Source: Caldifarciminota bacterium
GTDB lineage: Bacteria; Hydrothermota; Tepidihabitantia; B3-TA06; JALVRC01
NCBI GenBank assembly: GCA_027025255.1
Contig: JALVRC010000177.1
Coordinates: forward strand, 609 to 8,870
Direction: 5' to 3'
DNA length: 8,262 nucleotides
The position numbers and the translations under genes were made by a program. Every line of letters begins with the position of its first letter. The first letter of the stretch is position 1. Below, piece after piece: positions 6,156 to 8,262 of the stretch. The notes under the pieces are model-generated. The model saw only the letters and a list, made by a program, of their open reading frames with translations. It ran no database searches and had not been told where the DNA came from.

Positions 6156-6809
6156 ATGAAAAAAGAAGAGATACGAACATTGCTAAATAGGCTATATGAA
6201 AAACACAAAAAAAGCATTAAGGAGACGTTTAAAAAGTTTCACGATATTTATAGGCAGAGAAATGACACAACACTGTACAAAGAGTTTATATTCTGCCTTT
6301 TAACCCCACAGGCAAAGCCTGAGAATGCATGGGAAACAGTGTTAAGGCTTGAAAAAAAGAGACTGCTCTTTAAGGGAACTAAAGAAGAAATCTCAAATGA
6401 ACTCAATACTGTGAGATTCAAATTCATGAAGGCTGAATATATCATCTACGCTCAAAAGAACTTTTTAAAAGAAAAAAGATTCCTCCTTACTCAAATAATA
6501 TATTCTAACATCGATGATTATGCTAAACGCGAACGGCTTAAGAGTAATGTTAAAGGCATGGGTTATAAGGAAGCAAGTCATTTTTTAAGAAATATAGGAC
6601 TTGGAGAAAAAATGGCTATTCTTGATAGACATATATTAACTGCGCTCAATGAATTTAATGTAATAGAAAACATTCCAAAAAGTCTAACCAAAAAAATCTA
6701 TCTATCCATTGAGAAAAAAATGTTAGACTTTTCTTTGTTTATCAATATTCCCATTTCACATCTTGATATGCTTTTATGGTTAAATAAAACCAATAGATTT
6801 TTCAAATAA
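6156..6809 (+). CDS. ogg: 8-oxoguanine DNA glycosylase/AP lyase, Ogg2 (archaeal/thermophile) type
   Basis: This bifunctional base-excision repair enzyme removes 8-oxoguanine from DNA and cuts the strand at the resulting abasic site. The 217-aa protein matches the compact Ogg2 group of the HhH-GPD superfamily. It has FCLLTPQAKPENAWE (46-60), then the helix-hairpin-helix region GMGYKEASHFLRNIG (134-148) with the catalytic lysine K138, then ILDRHIL (155-161) with the catalytic aspartate D157. The ending DMLLWLNKT resembles the C-terminal tail Ogg2 uses to recognise the base. No iron-sulfur cysteines are present, which argues against endonuclease III. The start is uncertain. The ATG at 6156 has AGG only 2 nt upstream and lies almost at the predicted transcription start, while a TTG at 6180 would give 209 aa with a short leader. 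The gene is followed 1 nt later by mbfA. It fits an oxidative-stress operon with perR. Confidence 0.88.
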   Translation: MKKEEIRTLLNRLYEKHKKSIKETFKKFHDIYRQRNDTTLYKEFIFCLLTPQAKPENAWETVLRLEKKRLLFKGTKEEISNELNTVRFKFMKAEYIIYAQKNFLKEKRFLLTQIIYSNIDDYAKRERLKSNVKGMGYKEASHFLRNIGLGEKMAILDRHILTALNEFNVIENIPKSLTKKIYLSIEKKMLDFSLFINIPISHLDMLLWLNKTNRFFK

Positions 6810-6810
6810 C

Positions 6811-7680
6811 ATGAAAAAAGAACTTAAAAAAACTATTGCATTATTTCAGGCAAATGAAATAACAGAGTACTTGATTTATAAAAGCCTTTCAAAAAATGTT
6901 AAAGGAAAAAATAAAAAAGTACTTCAATCAATTGCTCAAGACGAATTAAAACACTACAATGCCTGGAAAAAATACACTGATATTGATGTCAAACCAAAAA
7001 AGCTCAAAATCATTTTCTATCTTTTACTTTCAAAGATTATGGGATTAACCTTTGTTATGAAAATGTTAGAAAATGGCGAAGAAGATGCAGAAGGCATCTA
7101 TTCACATGTAATAAAATATCTACCTGAAACGAAAGAAATTATTGATGACGAAATAAAACACGAAAAACTGCTTGTAAATATGATAAACGAAGAAAAGATT
7201 GGCTATATTAGTTCAATGGTTCTTGGGGTGAATGATGCACTGGTAGAAATAACAGGGATGCTTGCCGGATTGACATTCGCACTTAAAAATACATCTCTTA
7301 TAGGCCTTGCAGGAATAATTACTGGGATTGCAGCCTCCCTATCAATGGGAGTTAGTGAGTATCTTTCTCAAGAAGCTGAAAACCAAAATAAAAAAAACGA
7401 CAAATCACCTATAAAAGCAGCACTCTATACATCAATTGCATATATTTTTACAGTAATACTCCTTGTCAGTCCATACTTTATTCTTAAAAACTATTTGTTT
7501 GCCTTTCTCCTTACAATTTCAAATGCTTTTGTTGTAGTTCTTGTGTTTACATTTTTTATGTCTGTTGTAAGGACAGTTTCTTTTAAAAAAATATTCTTAA
7601 AAATGTTAGTACTAAGCACAGGTGTAAGCCTATTATCATTTTTAATAGGACTTGTGGCAAAAAAAATTTTAGGGGGCTAA
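6811..7680 (+). CDS. mbfA: MbfA-like membrane ferritin: ferritin-like domain fused to VIT1/CCC1 transporter
   Basis: This 289-aa fusion protein probably exports or sequesters iron (perhaps manganese) at the inner membrane. The N-terminal four-helix ferritin/rubrerythrin-like domain (about 1-128) carries a diiron ligand pattern: E16/E19, E45-x2-H48 (DELKH), E91/E94 and E114-x2-H117 (DEIKH). The C-terminal half (about 130-289) is a VIT1/CCC1 domain with GVNDALVEITGMLAGL (139-154), SLSMGVSEYLSQEAE (177-190) and about five membrane helices (near 137-158, 162-184, 203-222, 226-250, 263-285). This layout matches MbfA of Bradyrhizobium and Agrobacterium, which exports iron and protects against iron and peroxide stress. 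The gene starts 1 nt after the glycosylase stop with no visible Shine-Dalgarno, so translation probably depends on coupling. perR follows after 5 nt. The architecture is secure; the substrate is inferred from the family. Confidence 0.88.
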   Translation: MKKELKKTIALFQANEITEYLIYKSLSKNVKGKNKKVLQSIAQDELKHYNAWKKYTDIDVKPKKLKIIFYLLLSKIMGLTFVMKMLENGEEDAEGIYSHVIKYLPETKEIIDDEIKHEKLLVNMINEEKIGYISSMVLGVNDALVEITGMLAGLTFALKNTSLIGLAGIITGIAASLSMGVSEYLSQEAENQNKKNDKSPIKAALYTSIAYIFTVILLVSPYFILKNYLFAFLLTISNAFVVVLVFTFFMSVVRTVSFKKIFLKMLVLSTGVSLLSFLIGLVAKKILGG

Positions 7681-7685
7681 ATTAA

Positions 7686-8105
7686 ATGAATAAAAAAAAT
7701 ATGGAAGAAATAAAACAAATGCTTAAGGATAAAGGGATACCTCCTTCATATCATAGAATAAGCATTTACAAATATCTGAAGGATAACATTAACCATCCGA
7801 CAGTAGATACAATCTATAAAGATTTGAGTAAAAAAATACCAACTCTTTCCAAAACAACCATTTATTCAACCTTAAAGCTCCTTACAAGAAAAAACATAGT
7901 ACAAGAAATTCTTATTGACGACAATGAAGTAAGATATGATTATAATACAAAACCTCATGCACACTTTAAATGTACAAAGTGCGGAAAAATCTACGATATA
8001 TTTATCAAATCAGAGCTCTTTAATATTAAAAACATAGAAGATTTTTCTGTTAACCATACAGATATTTTCTTCAGAGGAGTATGTGAAAAATGCAAAAACA
8101 AATAG
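7686..8105 (+). CDS. perR: PerR-type Fur-family peroxide-sensing repressor
   Basis: PerR binds DNA as a dimer with iron or manganese, and peroxide oxidises histidines around the iron so that it releases its targets. This 139-aa protein has the Fur fold: an N-terminal winged helix with NHPTVDTIY (36-44) and a recognition helix LSKTTIYSTLKLL (54-66), then a C-terminal dimerisation domain. The five regulatory metal ligands of B. subtilis PerR are at identical positions: H37, D85, H91, H93 and D104. An aspartate at 104, where Fur usually has glutamate, favours PerR over Fur. The structural zinc site is C96/C99 and C133/C136. The ATG at 7686 is preceded by AGGGGG (7671-7676) with 9 nt spacing, located in the end of mbfA. 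As the third gene after the 6120 promoter, it may regulate its own operon. A Fur, Zur or nickel specificity is less likely. Confidence 0.9.
   Translation: MNKKNMEEIKQMLKDKGIPPSYHRISIYKYLKDNINHPTVDTIYKDLSKKIPTLSKTTIYSTLKLLTRKNIVQEILIDDNEVRYDYNTKPHAHFKCTKCGKIYDIFIKSELFNIKNIEDFSVNHTDIFFRGVCEKCKNK
8073..8079 (+). promoter_or_regulatory. Shine-Dalgarno (AGAGGAG) supporting the start at 8090
   Basis: AGAGGAG lies 10 nt before the ATG at 8090, inside the end of perR. It supports the short, edge-truncated reading frame there as a real gene and not a chance opening. Confidence 0.6.
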
Positions 8106-8262
8106 TACTTTTTACGTTATTAATTTCAGGTGTTTTGTTTTCTCAAAAAAAAGAAATAACGAACATTAGAGAATACTATAACACAGTAAATAATCAAATA
8201 AAAAACAATGTACTTTATGAAAACCAAATTATTATTAATAAAAATCTTGCTTCATGGAGAGC
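8090..8262 (+). CDS. Secreted/periplasmic protein of unknown function (3'-truncated by window edge)
   Basis: A reading frame starts at ATG 8090, overlaps the end of perR by 16 nt and remains open for 57 codons to the window end. The N-terminus, MQKQIVLFTLLISGVLFSQ, is a typical short Sec signal peptide: lysine near the start, a hydrophobic core, and a likely cleavage near Ser18/Gln19. There is no lipobox cysteine, so a soluble exported protein is favoured over a lipoprotein. The visible mature part is polar and rich in Asn, Tyr and Ile (IREYYNTVNNQIKNN...YENQIIINK). I do not recognise the family. The good ribosome binding site and the overlap suggest it belongs to the perR transcript, but any link to peroxide or iron stress is unproven. 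Confidence 0.7.
   Translation, partial: MQKQIVLFTLLISGVLFSQKKEITNIREYYNTVNNQIKNNVLYENQIIINKNLASWR

Overview
The window is AT-rich (roughly one third G+C by eye) bacterial DNA with ten genes, all on the + strand and packed almost without gaps. Both end genes are cut by the window edges. The LolCDE-type lipoprotein exporter and a Sec signal peptide point to a bacterium with an outer membrane. Arg codons are mostly AGA and Ile is often ATA, and the proteins are rich in Ile, Lys and Glu. Together with an archaeal/thermophile-type 8-oxoguanine glycosylase, this suggests a deep-branching or candidate-phylum lineage, possibly thermophilic. I cannot name the organism from the sequence.

Positions 1-5223 form a tightly overlapping gene train: the 3' part of lysS (class II lysyl-tRNA synthetase), a lolC/E-type permease, lolD (its ATPase), an mcsA-like zinc/UVR-motif protein, an mcsB-like protein of the phosphagen-kinase fold, and thiL (thiamine-monophosphate kinase). 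Neighbouring genes overlap by 8, 8, 11, 11 and 17 nt, which suggests one transcript with translational coupling. The most striking member is the McsB-like protein. It keeps the length and overall alignment of protein-arginine kinase, but nearly every catalytic and ATP-binding residue I can align is changed, so it looks like a pseudokinase. ctsR and clpC, the usual partners of mcsA-mcsB, are not in the window.

Positions 5238-6104 encode a protein of unknown function. It has a very good ribosome binding site and two copies of a four-cysteine motif, each followed by a similar helical segment, which looks like an internal duplication.

A short gap (6105-6155) carries a sigma-70-type promoter with a perfect TTGACA and TATAAT (16-bp spacer), overlapped by an AT-rich dyad. 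It starts a second group of genes: an Ogg2-type 8-oxoguanine DNA glycosylase/lyase, an MbfA-like membrane ferritin (diiron ferritin-like domain fused to a VIT1/CCC1 iron transporter) and a PerR-type Fur-family regulator. This reads as an oxidative-stress and iron module: repair of oxidised guanine, removal or storage of iron, and a peroxide sensor that may control the set. A secreted protein of unknown function begins inside the end of perR and runs off the window.

No rRNA, tRNA, CRISPR array, insertion sequence or factor-independent terminator was seen. No non-coding stretch exceeds about 50 bases.
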